Below, piece by piece: positions 53,601-61,858 of a DNA stretch of 64,000 nt (the first letter of the stretch is position 1; each line of letters starts with the position of its first letter). The stretch comes from Onthophagus taurus. Lineage: Eukaryota > Arthropoda > Insecta > Coleoptera > Scarabaeidae. Both the position numbers and the translations under genes were made by a program. The DNA is taken from contig NC_091967.1 of NCBI RefSeq assembly GCF_036711975.1, positions 24,924,001 to 24,988,000 on the forward strand, written 5' to 3'. A model generated the notes under the pieces. That model was not told where the DNA came from. It made no database searches and saw only the letters and a program-made list of their open reading frames with translations.

Positions 53601-55963
53601 TATATTTTTATTTTTGCTACACACAAATAATAGTGCAAAAAAAGTGACCTTCAGCTAATCCTGTTTCGCCGTTATTTATTTGATTCTTGGTTTTAATGTC
53701 AAGATAAAGTTTATCGCGTTACAAAAATGTTTGCGGTTCTTTATTTAGAAAAACAATTGATATGTAAAAACTAGTGATGGAACGGATAGTGATTTTGCGA
53801 CAAGCCGGATATTCGGCATCCCCTTCGGCCGGATATCCTCTATTGCCACATTATTGCGATATTTGAATAAAAATGAAATTAATAAGAAAGCTGATAAGAT
53901 ATGTCAACTTATTTGGATTTCTCAAAAACTGAAAGCGATTTTTCAAAATGGCTTGTTGCATTAAAAAGAGAATACTTTAATTAATAATTGGTACTATTTA
54001 CACAAGGATCCTTGCAGAAATTAATTTTATAGCGAATTTTGAAAATTGTCGATGAAAATTGCAACATCGTAAATTTGATCAAAACTTCAAATATTGTTTT
54101 CTCCGGTGTTGGTTTTGAAAAAGTTATTTTTCAAAACCTGTTGGTTTATTGGAAAGAGGACACTCTTATTAACACTTTGGGAAATTTTCATACTCATATC
54201 GCAAGAAATAGATCATATACGAATTTTTAAAGCTTAATCGGCGAAAATTGCAAAATTCGAAAAAATTGTCGATCATTTCAAAAATTTATTTCTCAAGAAC
54301 TAAAAGTGATTTTTCAAAATGGCTTGTTGCATTAAAAAGAGGATACTTTTATTAATAATTGGTAATATTTCCACAAGGATCCTTCCAGAAATTAATTTTA
54401 TAGTGAATTTTGAAAATTATCGATGAAAATTGCAACACCGTAAATTTTATCAAAACTTCAAATATTGTTTTCTCAAAAACTAAAAGCTAGTTTTCAAAGC
54501 GGGTTCGTTCATTGGAAAGAAGACACTTTTATTAACACTTTGGGAAATTTTCATACTCATATTCCAAGAACTGGATTTTATACGAATTTTTAAAACTTAA
54601 TCGATGCAAATTGCAAAATTCGAAAAAATTGTCGATCATTTCAAAAATTTTTTTTTCAAGAACTGAAAGTGATTTTTTAAAACGGCTTCTTGCATTAAAA
54701 AGAGGATACTTTAATTAATAATCGAAAGTGATAACAGCGACAGTTCTGTTAGTAATGAATGTGATGATGAATTACAAGCGAAGAGAAGAAGATTTTATAT
54801 ATCGTATTGGGATTGTTACAATGAGGTTGCTAATGACAAACCTGATATAAATAAAGTTGTATTCAATGAAAAAAGTCCTATGGGTTTGAACTTGATTATT
54901 ATCTGTAGTGATGGGAATACCGCTCATAATCGTGTCGCGCTCCAGGAACGGTCGCTACACAAAAATACCGTTCCAAAATACCGTGACCTTGAGCAAAAAC
55001 ATAGCTGGTTTCGTAGCAAGTTAGAAAAAATTATATATTCCCATATATTATCATAATTTAACCCTAGGATCTTAACTAAAAAAATAACTAAAGTAACTAT
55101 AATCTCGCCGGGCCTGAGAGGCCCGGTTTATGCATCCTAGGGTTAAAAAAATTACACGCTATCCGAAAATTGAAAAAAAAATATATATTAAGGGAACCTT
55201 AAACAAATATCAATATAACGGCGTTTAACCTGACTGTCTTATATGTATAACGTTATAATATAAAGTTTGGAATCGGGTATTTTAAAAATCGCGCCGAAAT
55301 ATCGCTCCTCAAATACTGAACCATCACTAATTATCTGCAGAGTCCAAGACCTAAAAGAGATACTAATTCCTGTGAATGGTGAAGTACTAAGTAATAGGTT
55401 TTTAATATCCGGCCACAGCCGGATATTTGGTGACTATACGGTCGGTTTTAACAAATGGCCGGATAGGCTGGATACCGGATATCCGTTCCACCACTAGTAA
55501 AAACTATATTATTATGAAATGTTGTGATTCTTTATTTATTACTGTATTATTGTTTTTTTAATTTCTATATTAGGTTTTACTTCGAATCAGAACAAGGATT
55601 ATTTCCAAACACGGAATTTGTGTTTGATGTAGAACTGCCGGTGGATTTTGTCCCAAAAAATGCTGACGGCGAAGTGCAAAAATTCGAACTCTTGCCTGCG
55701 AAAAAATGTTTAGAAAGGTTATTTAGTTCAGATTTTAAAACAACTAGTATACCGGTCGCGTTAGATTTTTTGTTACGTCACGGAGTAATATCGCCCGAAA
55801 ACGGTAGGTTTACTCATACAATTTAAAACTAATTAATTAAAAATTGCGATTTTTAGAAACACATTATACAAGGATAGTAGAATTACTTCACGTTCCATTA
55901 CAAAAAATATACAATAATCATCACATTTGTAAAGAAAACGGTGGCAACGAAGACCATGTATAA
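41660..55963 (+). CDS. DUF4743/Nudix hydrolase (thiamin-damage type)
   Basis: Seven exons: 41660-41738, 41926-42023, 53009-53149, 53209-53386, 53443-53578, 55574-55803 and 55857-55963. They sum to 969 nt, i.e. 322 residues. The N-terminal DUF4743 half reads MSRLLKLAHKFNCFYLSG, CKPFIVEGFQVGLIRHDV and FRVTSGFVELNP. The Nudix half begins ATCLFGIRNYGVDINGYV and has the Nudix-box-like GGGLSVGYGILETAFKEAEE. Proteins of this architecture in yeast (YJR142W) and Arabidopsis (NUDT20/24) are known to hydrolyse damaged thiamin-diphosphate analogues; the same role here is inferred. Intron 1 appears to start with GC (TCAG|GCAAGT). Intron 2 is 11 kb and intron 5 about 2 kb, both filled by transposons. Confidence 0.88.
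42024..42650. other. Nudix intron 2 start, no gene seen
   Basis: Very AT-rich sequence without recognisable coding or repeats. Confidence 0.4.
42651..42890. repeat. Hairpin MITE, 44-bp arms
   Basis: The left arm starts GTGTATTTTTTATTAGATGG and the right arm ends CCATCTAACAAAAAATACAC. The arms meet inwards at TTTTGGCTCTAC and GTAGAGCCAAAA. The spacer includes GCTCCTGAAGATGAATG, a motif also seen at ends of Penelope-like elements. Confidence 0.75.
43031..43915. repeat. 143-bp tandem repeats, left Foldback arm
   Basis: ATTTTCCTAACC begins units at 43031, 43174 and 43317, period 143 bp, with later units slightly diverged. Each unit contains CGGGGTTT, ATCGATCTAATTTCAACGG and TTGCTTCAGATTCGAAAAG. 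The short ORFs here are produced by the repeats and are not genes. Confidence 0.92.
44048..44197 (+). CDS. Foldback loop ORF 1, unknown
   Basis: A 49-codon ORF from ATG at 44048: MARKPRDVYLPVALIYYCTD, then a LIPFDFKGKNVYFR block directly before GGTATGT, which looks like a splice donor. If spliced there, the frame would be open-ended. It is unrelated to the flanking repeats and tail-to-tail with the Cys-rich ORF. Function unknown. Confidence 0.3.
   Translation: MARKPRDVYLPVALIYYCTDSKDRLIPFDFKGKNVYFRYVILCNNETYD
44218..44514 (-). pseudogene. Foldback loop ORF 2, Cys-rich
   Basis: One minus-strand frame is open from 44514 to 44218 apart from a single TGA at 44340-44338. Its upstream part starts in the repeat arm, then reads WCLCHYCDVLINELEWEEIN. 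After the stop it is dense in cysteine with zinc-finger-like pairs (YCGEAANDIYCQLC, CCNVC, ICELCEC) and ends at TAA. Four C-x2-C pairs in about 37 residues suggest a zinc-binding module. I do not recognise the family. A link to the MULE/NOF protein is only a hypothesis. Confidence 0.4.
44497..45006. repeat. 143-bp tandem repeats, right Foldback arm
   Basis: Inverted copies of the left-arm unit. Equivalent points recur at 44515, 44658 and 44801 (143 bp apart). The array is cut at 45007 by the Tc1-like insertion and a remnant resumes at 46698. Confidence 0.92.
45009..46695 (+). mobile_element. Tc1-like DD34E transposon
   Basis: A 1687-bp element flanked by TA (45007-08, 46696-97) with terminal repeats CACTGTTGGACATAATTCAC and GTGAATTATTTCCAACAGTG. 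Transposase pieces: 45672-45950 (a TKRTVWRRLVDSGL helix-turn-helix, then RRAIQRIPVTPEH), 45975-46157 (FSDESRFELSTYDARILV, IMVWGAIAHGG) and 46164-46550 (YMHDNVRTHIGRIVQTFVEE, DLNPIEHVWD, GYSRY end). Spacing is DD34E. Stop codons at 45948 and 46156 break an otherwise continuous frame. Base composition is clearly GC-richer than the surroundings. Confidence 0.88.
46773..47362. other. Nudix intron 2, unassigned
   Basis: No gene or repeat recognised between the Foldback element and the Penelope-like fragment. Confidence 0.35.
47363..47700 (-). mobile_element. Penelope-like RT fragment
   Basis: Minus-strand 47638-47363 encodes the RT palm of a Penelope-like element (KQIFGTPMGSPILSQIVMDY, KKYVDDIILSIP, FVPFLDTKVI). 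The adjoining plus-strand CCTGAGGAAGAT...AATCGAAATATTGG segment is the kind of end sequence seen beside such elements. 5'-truncated. Confidence 0.8.
47701..49560. other. Nudix intron 2, unassigned 1.9 kb
   Basis: An AT-rich stretch. Short ORFs (for example 48750-48959, MGISMGQYNLKSFLIGYYLK) have no recognised domain. A small hairpin ATGTGAGAGAAAATCTCACAT lies near 48687. No repeat boundaries found. Confidence 0.35.
49561..49790 (+). mobile_element. Transposase helix-turn-helix fragment (DUF4817 type)
   Basis: ORF 49576-49782 reads AIVRRYREKFPARRIPNRKT then FEAIETRLWETGTL. This is the N-terminal DNA-binding domain common to the mariner-like transposases elsewhere in the window. No catalytic domain follows. 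Confidence 0.65.
50454..51748 (+). mobile_element. Mariner-like element, nearly complete
   Basis: A 1295-bp element flanked by TA (50452-53, 51749-50). The terminal repeats share GGTGTCCGCCGGGAAGGT and CTACTTTGTTT. The transposase starts at 50565 (MEKFSVNQRVLIVKTFYQNQ) with helix-turn-helix REIFGRNNVPTRRTI and runs to 51644. In the middle the frame meets TAATGA at 51030-51035 just where the first catalytic Asp block (MSD.) would fall in another frame, and THFHLNGYVNKQNSRFW follows. Later motifs: WYQQDGATSHTA and WPPRSPDLTAPDFFLWGYLK. A small indel therefore inactivates an otherwise intact gene. Confidence 0.88.
51825..52440 (+). mobile_element. Second mariner-like transposase remnant
   Basis: 51825-52184 encodes RRLSLRFDVSSTSVRRTLRE, KRRNFCQWLIQ and VTDECCFTRNGIINF (first catalytic Asp). 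Broken frames continue to 52440 with FSFNVW-like, LILPPRLSG and MWFQ-like (MWFNRNAAF) segments. Ends and C terminus are lost. Confidence 0.7.
52441..52510. repeat. Hairpin/CTAG repeat fragment
   Basis: AAGACGCACGGCTCAACTTG followed by GGTCTAGTGTTAGTTCTAGT is a short member of the 37.5-kb family. Confidence 0.6.
54906..55329. mobile_element. hAT-type MITE nested in hAT
   Basis: 424 bp with ends TAGTGATGG and CCATCACTA, flanked by an exact 8-bp duplication ATTATCTG (54898-54905, 55330-55337). Removing it and one duplication restores the host element's frame. It is itself host to a piggyBac-like MITE. Confidence 0.85.
55062..55142. mobile_element. piggyBac-like MITE, 81 bp
   Basis: Ends CCCTAGGAT and ATCCTAGGG sit between exact TTAA duplications (55058-55061, 55143-55146), the piggyBac target. 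CCCTAG is also the classical piggyBac terminus. The centre holds a short palindrome (CGGGCCTGAGAGGCCCG). Confidence 0.75.
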
Positions 55964-56600
55964 TAATAAATTGGAAGCCGATAATAACTTTTTTACAGTT
56001 TTTAGGTAATAATAGCGTAAAATATGATTAAAAAAAATAGCGAAAAGCCTTAATTCATTTTTTAAAAACATTTTTCAAAATCTGTATATTTTTTAGTAAA
56101 ATCGTTTTTTAATATACATATTTAGATATGAGCTTCACATTTTTGTACTTGTAATGTGCTTTTTAAAAGAAAGAAAACAGGTAATAATAATATGGATAAC
56201 TTCCATAAAACATAAATTTTAGGATTCGATAATAATCGATACTTGAAAATTGTAAAAAAAATTTGATATTTTTCTTTTGAAATTAAATCGTCCTGTAACA
56301 TTTTTTTCCGTTCTTTTTTGTTGATGTAAATAACGTTTTTGCGTTTTAACCATTGGGTTACTGACGTTTGTGATAATTCTTCTCCCGGATTATTGATTTA
56401 TTTTTAGACCTACTACTATTTATTGCTTTATTTATTAATTGTACAATTTAGAAAAACTTTATTTTTATTAATTATTATACTTTAATCAAATTATTGTTTT
56501 CTTCTTAAAAATATAATTGTGCATCTTGTGGTATATTTCTTTTCTTTTTAATCTTCACATTTAGTCAAATGTATGGCTACCACTCATAGTTAAAGTCTCT
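55964..56600. other. Nudix 3' flank, no gene seen
   Basis: 3' UTR and AT-rich intergenic DNA. No other gene recognised. Confidence 0.4.
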
Positions 56601-57860
56601 GATAGCGATATCTATCGGATAGCTTAAAAATTGGTTACTACCATTGTATTTATCTTATAGATACCGCTATCCAAGGGATAACTTTTGAAATATCTGTAAC
56701 CCGTTGATTGGGTGCCGGATAAGTTGCTATCTCAGGGATAACTGCGAATACCTAACCTCAAATAGGGTTTATACTGACTTATAAAATTCGAGCGTTTTAC
56801 TATTTCAGTTAAAATAAGAAAAGTAATATAAACTTGAATAAAAAACTATTAATAATTAACATTAGATAAAATCATCATGGATAATTTCTTCGACATTGAT
56901 GATGAAGAACAAATTTTTGAAGAAATCAATGAATTATTTCCTATAAGAAGCGAAAGGATAATAAGGAGTAGAGTTGAGATTTCGTGTCTCGAAAAAAAGT
57001 TTTCATCACCTTTTGAATCAAATAGAAGATGTAATAAAACCTCCATCCATGACGTAAGTAAGTAAGTAAAGTTGATTCTTATTATTTAATGAAAAATTCA
57101 TCAAAATTTTAGTAATAATGCTGTACAGTCGTGTTCACGGGAAATGCGCACTCAAGGTCAAGCGCTGTTGTGAGATCCGATATGCCGCTAGCTAACCTGG
57201 ACCGCCACAAGTCCCTTGTCCACGAGCTTCGTGTGTGCTTGGCTCAGCCCGTTTATGCAGCGGCATGTCGGATCTCACAACAGCGCTTGACCTTGAGTGC
57301 GCATTTCGAGTGAACACGACTGTACCTCCTTCAAACCGTTTGTTGCTGACTCTTCGGTTTTATGCAATAAGCATGCAGGAATGAGTGTACAATTGGCATC
57401 TTCAGTGAGTTGTGCCATTATTGTTTACCATCACATTTTAACATACAATAATACGAGATACACATACTTGTTGCTTTCCTTGCCATGTAACTGCATCACT
57501 TTTTTTGTTTTCTATTACGTTTTTATACTAGATAACAAATTCAAGAAGATGTTCGCATTCTTCTTTGGTGAAATTGGTGGTTCGTCGCCTTTTCTCAGTC
57601 TCCATTTCCAAATTTTAATTTTAAGGTTAGAACAGGTTCGAATATTGTCGAAATACCTAATAGTAGGCCTTTTAACCACATAGAGCTATCAATTTAACAT
57701 AATAGACCAAAAAATTCCTAGATTCCTTGGTTATCTCAAGGATTTCTTAACTATGAGATAAATGGAGGTGGTAGTACGCACGACCCTATTATCTACGAGA
57801 TTAATTGTATCTTATAGATAGCTTAACTAACAGATAGCATTGGTTTGGTAGTAACGGGCC
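56600..57860 (+). mobile_element. PIF/Harbinger-like remnant (approximate ends)
   Basis: The plus strand from 56877 reads MDNFFDIDDEEQIFEEINEL then a RSRVEISCLEKKF-type segment. After the MITE at 57126-57322, 57330-57400 reads LLLTLRFYAISMQE. A short acidic N terminus followed by a LLxTLRFYAxGxMQ motif is characteristic of HARBI1-like nucleases. Outer ends near GTTACTACCA (56633) and TGGTAGTAAC (57850) look like inverted termini, but a 3-bp target duplication could not be confirmed. Confidence 0.5.
57126..57322. mobile_element. Palindromic Tc1/mariner MITE
   Basis: 197 bp flanked by TA (57124-25, 57323-24). The arms are about 65 bp, starting CAGTCGTGTTCAC and including GGTCAAGCGCTGTTGTGAGA and its complement, with only one or two differences. 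GC-rich and non-coding. Confidence 0.85.
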
Positions 57861-58194
57861 TAAGTCGTATGCAATGGTCACAGCCCTAACAGATATGTAA
57901 TAAATAACACTGTTATTAATAAAAATAAATATTTTTACTTAGCTTCCTACTTTACAGTAGGAAGTTTTGCACCAGTTTTGGACTGAGGTCGAATTGTGAT
58001 TTAGGTTGGACTTACTACGCCTGTGTACGGATAATATGCTCGACAACAAAATCGCTAAAACGTTTCTTGGAGTTTATATGGAGTTAACCCATTAGTGCAT
58101 AAAGTTAAAAAAATTTTTTTTGTATTTTTCTTTAATTTTATGATCTATTATACAGGTGTCTCACGTAACTAGTTCATTAGAACTTCCACATTCT

Positions 58195-58625
58195 AAACTT
58201 TCAATCTAAAATATTTTCAAGATGCCATCAGCTAAAATATATGGATGATAAATTGGCCCTGGAACATATTTTGGTAAACTTTCCGGAACGAGTTTCTGGT
58301 GAAGACCATGCACGCCATCTTTGTGCATCTTTGACTGTAATTTTGGTAAATTGGTTTCCACATCGCAACTTATCACGATATCCTGAGAGTCTAACTTCAT
58401 ACTTTTGATTGACTCCATAAAATGCGTAAAATCTCTGATATATGATTTTGTTTTACTTGTGTTGAATCATTTCAAGAAACTTCGCCAACTAGTACGTTGG
58501 AGAATTTATGGCACTGTCAATATCTGGTTTATGGAGTTTAGGTAATCCATAAATTCTTTGTTGTACTTGGACCTGTACAAACAAATTTTTTTATTGTTCT
58601 ACTAGAATTTCTCTAGATTAGATCT
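58195..58625 (-). mobile_element. Penelope-like RT N-terminal fragment
   Basis: Minus-strand frames read VQQRIYGLPKLHKPDIDSAI then LAKFLEM with stops. The IYGLPKLHKP block is characteristic of the RT start of Penelope-like elements. Truncated at both ends. Confidence 0.7.
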
Positions 58626-58869
58626 TGTCCTCGTATTCTTTCATGTTCACGACCACGCTGTCATTATCCTTTTTTGCTAGTAGAATGATATCTGTTTTTT
58701 CTGATCGTCCATGAATGTATTATAATTATAATTTATTCACCTGTATACAGTGTCCTTCAGCTCAGCTCCCGTCTTCTATAGCTCAGTTATTAATTAATTT
58801 AGGAGTTTAATATTTTGCAGGCTTATACTGTATCTCAGGCCGCATTTCAGGAAATTATTATTGATTATA

Positions 58870-61556
58870 CAGTGTCCCAAAAAGTGTGACGCCATGATGA
58901 TATATTTTTTTAAATATAAATAAAATTCGTTTTAGTAGTATTTCCTGAAGATGTTGTAAATATATAGCGAAACCGGTTGAGAGAAAATTTAAATAAAAAT
59001 CCATTTAAGTGCAAAAACGAATTTTATTTATTAGACATAAAATGGAAAGAAAATCATCAAACAATATTAATAAGATTGGTACGACCCATTTCTACGAATA
59101 CAAAAGATACAACCTTAGATTATTACCACAACTACAACATATTCATTTTCTTAAAACATGTATAGAAGAAAAATTGAACCCAAATTTCTTAAAACATAAA
59201 TATCCGAAAATTTTAACAGAAAACACAATCGAAAAAATAAAATTAAAAGAAATTAGAAGAGAAATTAAAGAACACTACAGAAAAATAAATGAATTCACTA
59301 CTAAATTACATCACCTAGAAATAGAAGAAATACTAATAAAAATTAAAGAAACACTAGATTCTACATTAGCACGAGAATGGGAAAGAAAAGAGAGAAAATT
59401 AAACCAACTTCGTAAAGAAAAAGAAAAGAAGAAAAAGAGAAAAGAAAACAACACCAATCTACATAAATTTCATGACCGAGTCACTAATCCCGCGAACACT
59501 AAATTTAACACCGAAGAAATGAAACTTCTTAACAAAGGTACTAAATATTCCATAGTAGACACACCAAACCTAAGAAGAGTAGCACTGGAAATGGAAGCCA
59601 TAACAAGAGGAATGAGAGAAGAGGAAGAAATAAGGAAGAATCTACAACAACTTCTAATCCGAGAAGTCACAAAGAAGAGGAACAAGAACAATGAAGAGAA
59701 GATTAAGGAGAAACGAAGAAAAGAGGTAAAACTAATAGAGTCAATAAAGGATAAAATCAAAGAAAACCACCTAATATTTACTAAAGCAGACAAGAATGCA
59801 AGTTTGGTAATTTTAAACAAAACTGAGTATGTTAATAAAACAGAAAAATTCCTTAGAGGAAATAATTATAAGAAGATTTTGAAGAATCCTAATAATAATT
59901 TTCACTCAAATGTTAAAAAAAACCATCAATGAGGTTAAAGATATTCTTAAAAAATATAATGTTAACACAAGGAATATAATTCCAATGAACCCAAAAACAC
60001 CTAGGTTATACTCCCTCATTAAGTTACATAAAATAGACCATCCAATAAGACCCATAATAGCCTCTACTGACGCCAGTACATACATAATCTCAAAATTTCT
60101 AGTACAGTTTTTTAAAAATAACATAGACTTTAAACCCAAATATACAATTAATGATAGAAGGCAGATGATACAAAAACTTACAGACATCAACCTACCAATT
60201 AACAACACCATATTATCCTTTGACGTAGTAAACTTATATACCAACAGTCCTACCAAACAAACGTTAAAAATTGTCGAAAACATTCTAAATTCACAACTAG
60301 AAAACAAGAATGATAGCAAAAACATACTTAACCTATTCCAAATCTGCTTACAACAGAACTTCTGTAACTTTCAAAATGAAACATATACATATCAAGAGGG
60401 ACTCCCCATGGGCTCTCCTTTAAGCGGATTATTAGCTGACATCTTTATGAATGAGTTGGAAACCAATCTCATAATGAGTGAAAAAACCCTTATCTCAAAA
60501 ATATATTAATATGGCAACGCTATGTTGATGACATTTTGGTCATTATTAACACCGAAAAGAAAGAAACTGTTGACGGTTTACACCAATACATTAACACACT
60601 ACACACAGACATCCAATTTACAATAGAACTCGAAAACAACAATAAATTAAATTTTCTTGATATCACAATAGACAAAACCAAACATGACATATAATTCAAA
60701 TTTGAATACAGAAAAATGTAACAAAGAAATTAAGATAATAAAAGATATTGCCATAAATAATTCTTTTCCAGAAGAAGTAATAGATAGAGTGATCCATAAA
60801 TATCAAAATAGACAGAACTTAAATAACACTACACAACTACAAAATTAACAGACACAAAAAATCAAAAACTACAGATCCATCACACACCAAGGAAACATTA
60901 ATAACAGAATAAAACAAACTATGAAACAATATGACATTATAATTACAGATAAACCAGGTAAAACCATAGGCCATCTGCTCATAAACAATAAAGACAAAAT
61001 AAACAAATTAGATGATAATGGAGTGTACGAACTTCAATGTGATACCTGTCATGCAACCTACATCGGAGAGACAGGCAGAGCTCTTAAACTACGAATTATT
61101 AGGGAATGAATGAATGAATAGGTTTAAATGTCAGGAATTGAGATGGGGTTGTTATCACAAAATATTTTTGTTTTTTAATTCTGCATCGATTTACATAAAA
61201 ATATGTAGGGGGTCCAATTTAAAATAAGAAAGATAAAATGCTTTAAAGTTTGAAAGTTTTGACACTAGATTTTGGCCAGCCTGTATAATTTTGAATCAAT
61301 GGAACTTAGTTAACGAATCAATGGAACTTTATTAATGAGGCGCTGTTTGTAATTATGATTAATTTTGAAAACCAGCGACGCAAATACGATTTTTTTTCGC
61401 TTTTATTTTTTTGTGCTGCTGTCATTCAGCCAATTTCAATAAAATTTTGGAACTATGTAGGCACCCATAAAAGACACCCAAAAATGTGAGAAAAGATATA
61501 TCGTGCCATATAAAAAAATATATTATCATGGCGGTACACTTTTTTGGGACATCCTG
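58870..61556. mobile_element. Inner TIR element carrying Penelope insert
   Basis: Ends CAGTGTCCCAAAAAGTGT and ACACTTTTTTGGGACATCCTG are complementary, extend about 45 bp and are flanked by TA (58868-69, 61557-58), as in mariner-type MITEs. The interior right part (61110-61500) is AT-rich and non-coding. The left interior is occupied by the Penelope-like element. Confidence 0.75.
58930..61110 (+). mobile_element. Penelope-like element (RT + GIY-YIG)
   Basis: A plus-strand retroelement. The leader contains TTCCTGAAGATG and GCGAAACCGG end-type motifs. ORF 59009-59932 is a highly charged N-terminal region (Lys/Glu-rich coiled coil; SIVDTPNLRRVALEMEAITR). 59910-60509 is the RT (RLYSLIKLHKIDHPIRPIIA, SFDVVNLYTNSP, YTYQEGLPMGSPLSGLLADI). 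About 60512-60545 gives RYVDDILVIINT. 60921-61109 ends in the GIY-YIG endonuclease start (CDTCHATYIGETGRALKLRI), cut off before completion. Frameshifts at 59930, 60505 and 60690-60850 inactivate it. This is the most complete Penelope copy of the four in the window. Confidence 0.88.
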
Positions 61557-61858
61557 TATAATCAATAATAATTTCCTGAAATGTGGCCTGAGATACAGTA
61601 TAAGCCTGCAAAATATTAAACTCCTAACTTAATTAATAACTGAGCTACAGAAGACGGGAGCTGAGCTGAAGGATCCTGTATAATAAGAAAAGCTTGGTGA
61701 TGAAAAGTGGCCCATACTTGATTACATAACACTTAAAAAAAGCATTAGTATTATTGTATTAATTCAAGAAAAGGATTGGTGTTTAGTATTTTATTTATAG
61801 GATAAAAAATATATCATCAACACTTATTACTTGATACACCATTTATTTATTTTTTTAT

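Larger units (their letters stand above)
53772..55496 (+). mobile_element. hAT element with internal ORF remnant
   Basis: A 1725-bp element with termini TAGTGATGGAAC and GTTCCACCACTA and an exact 8-bp duplication GTAAAAAC (53764-53771, 55497-55504), diagnostic of hAT. It contains two-plus copies of a roughly 365-bp tandem module (CTGAAAGCGATTTTTCAAAA at about 53930, related copies near 54300 and 54660). After that comes an open frame from about 54722 (DSSVSNECDDELQAKRRRFY, SYWDCYNEVANDKPDINKVV). The frame continues across the nested MITE when that is removed (LNLIII|CRVQDLKEILIP). The hAT catalytic and dimerisation motifs are not recognisable. Confidence 0.85.
58748..61678. mobile_element. 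Split palindromic MITE (outer)
   Basis: Arms 58748-58869 and 61557-61678 are nearly perfect complements (outer end CAGTGTCCTTCAGCTCAGCT, inner end TTATTATTGATTATA). They are flanked by TA at 58746-47 and 61679-80. Without the insert it would be a hairpin of about 244 bp. It is interrupted at its centre by the element at 58870-61556. Confidence 0.8.

Noticed and set aside
59470-60325. Minus-strand ORFs of 116 and 139 codons
   Set aside because: Antisense shadows of the Penelope-like RT; composition follows the complementary Lys/Glu-rich coding strand.
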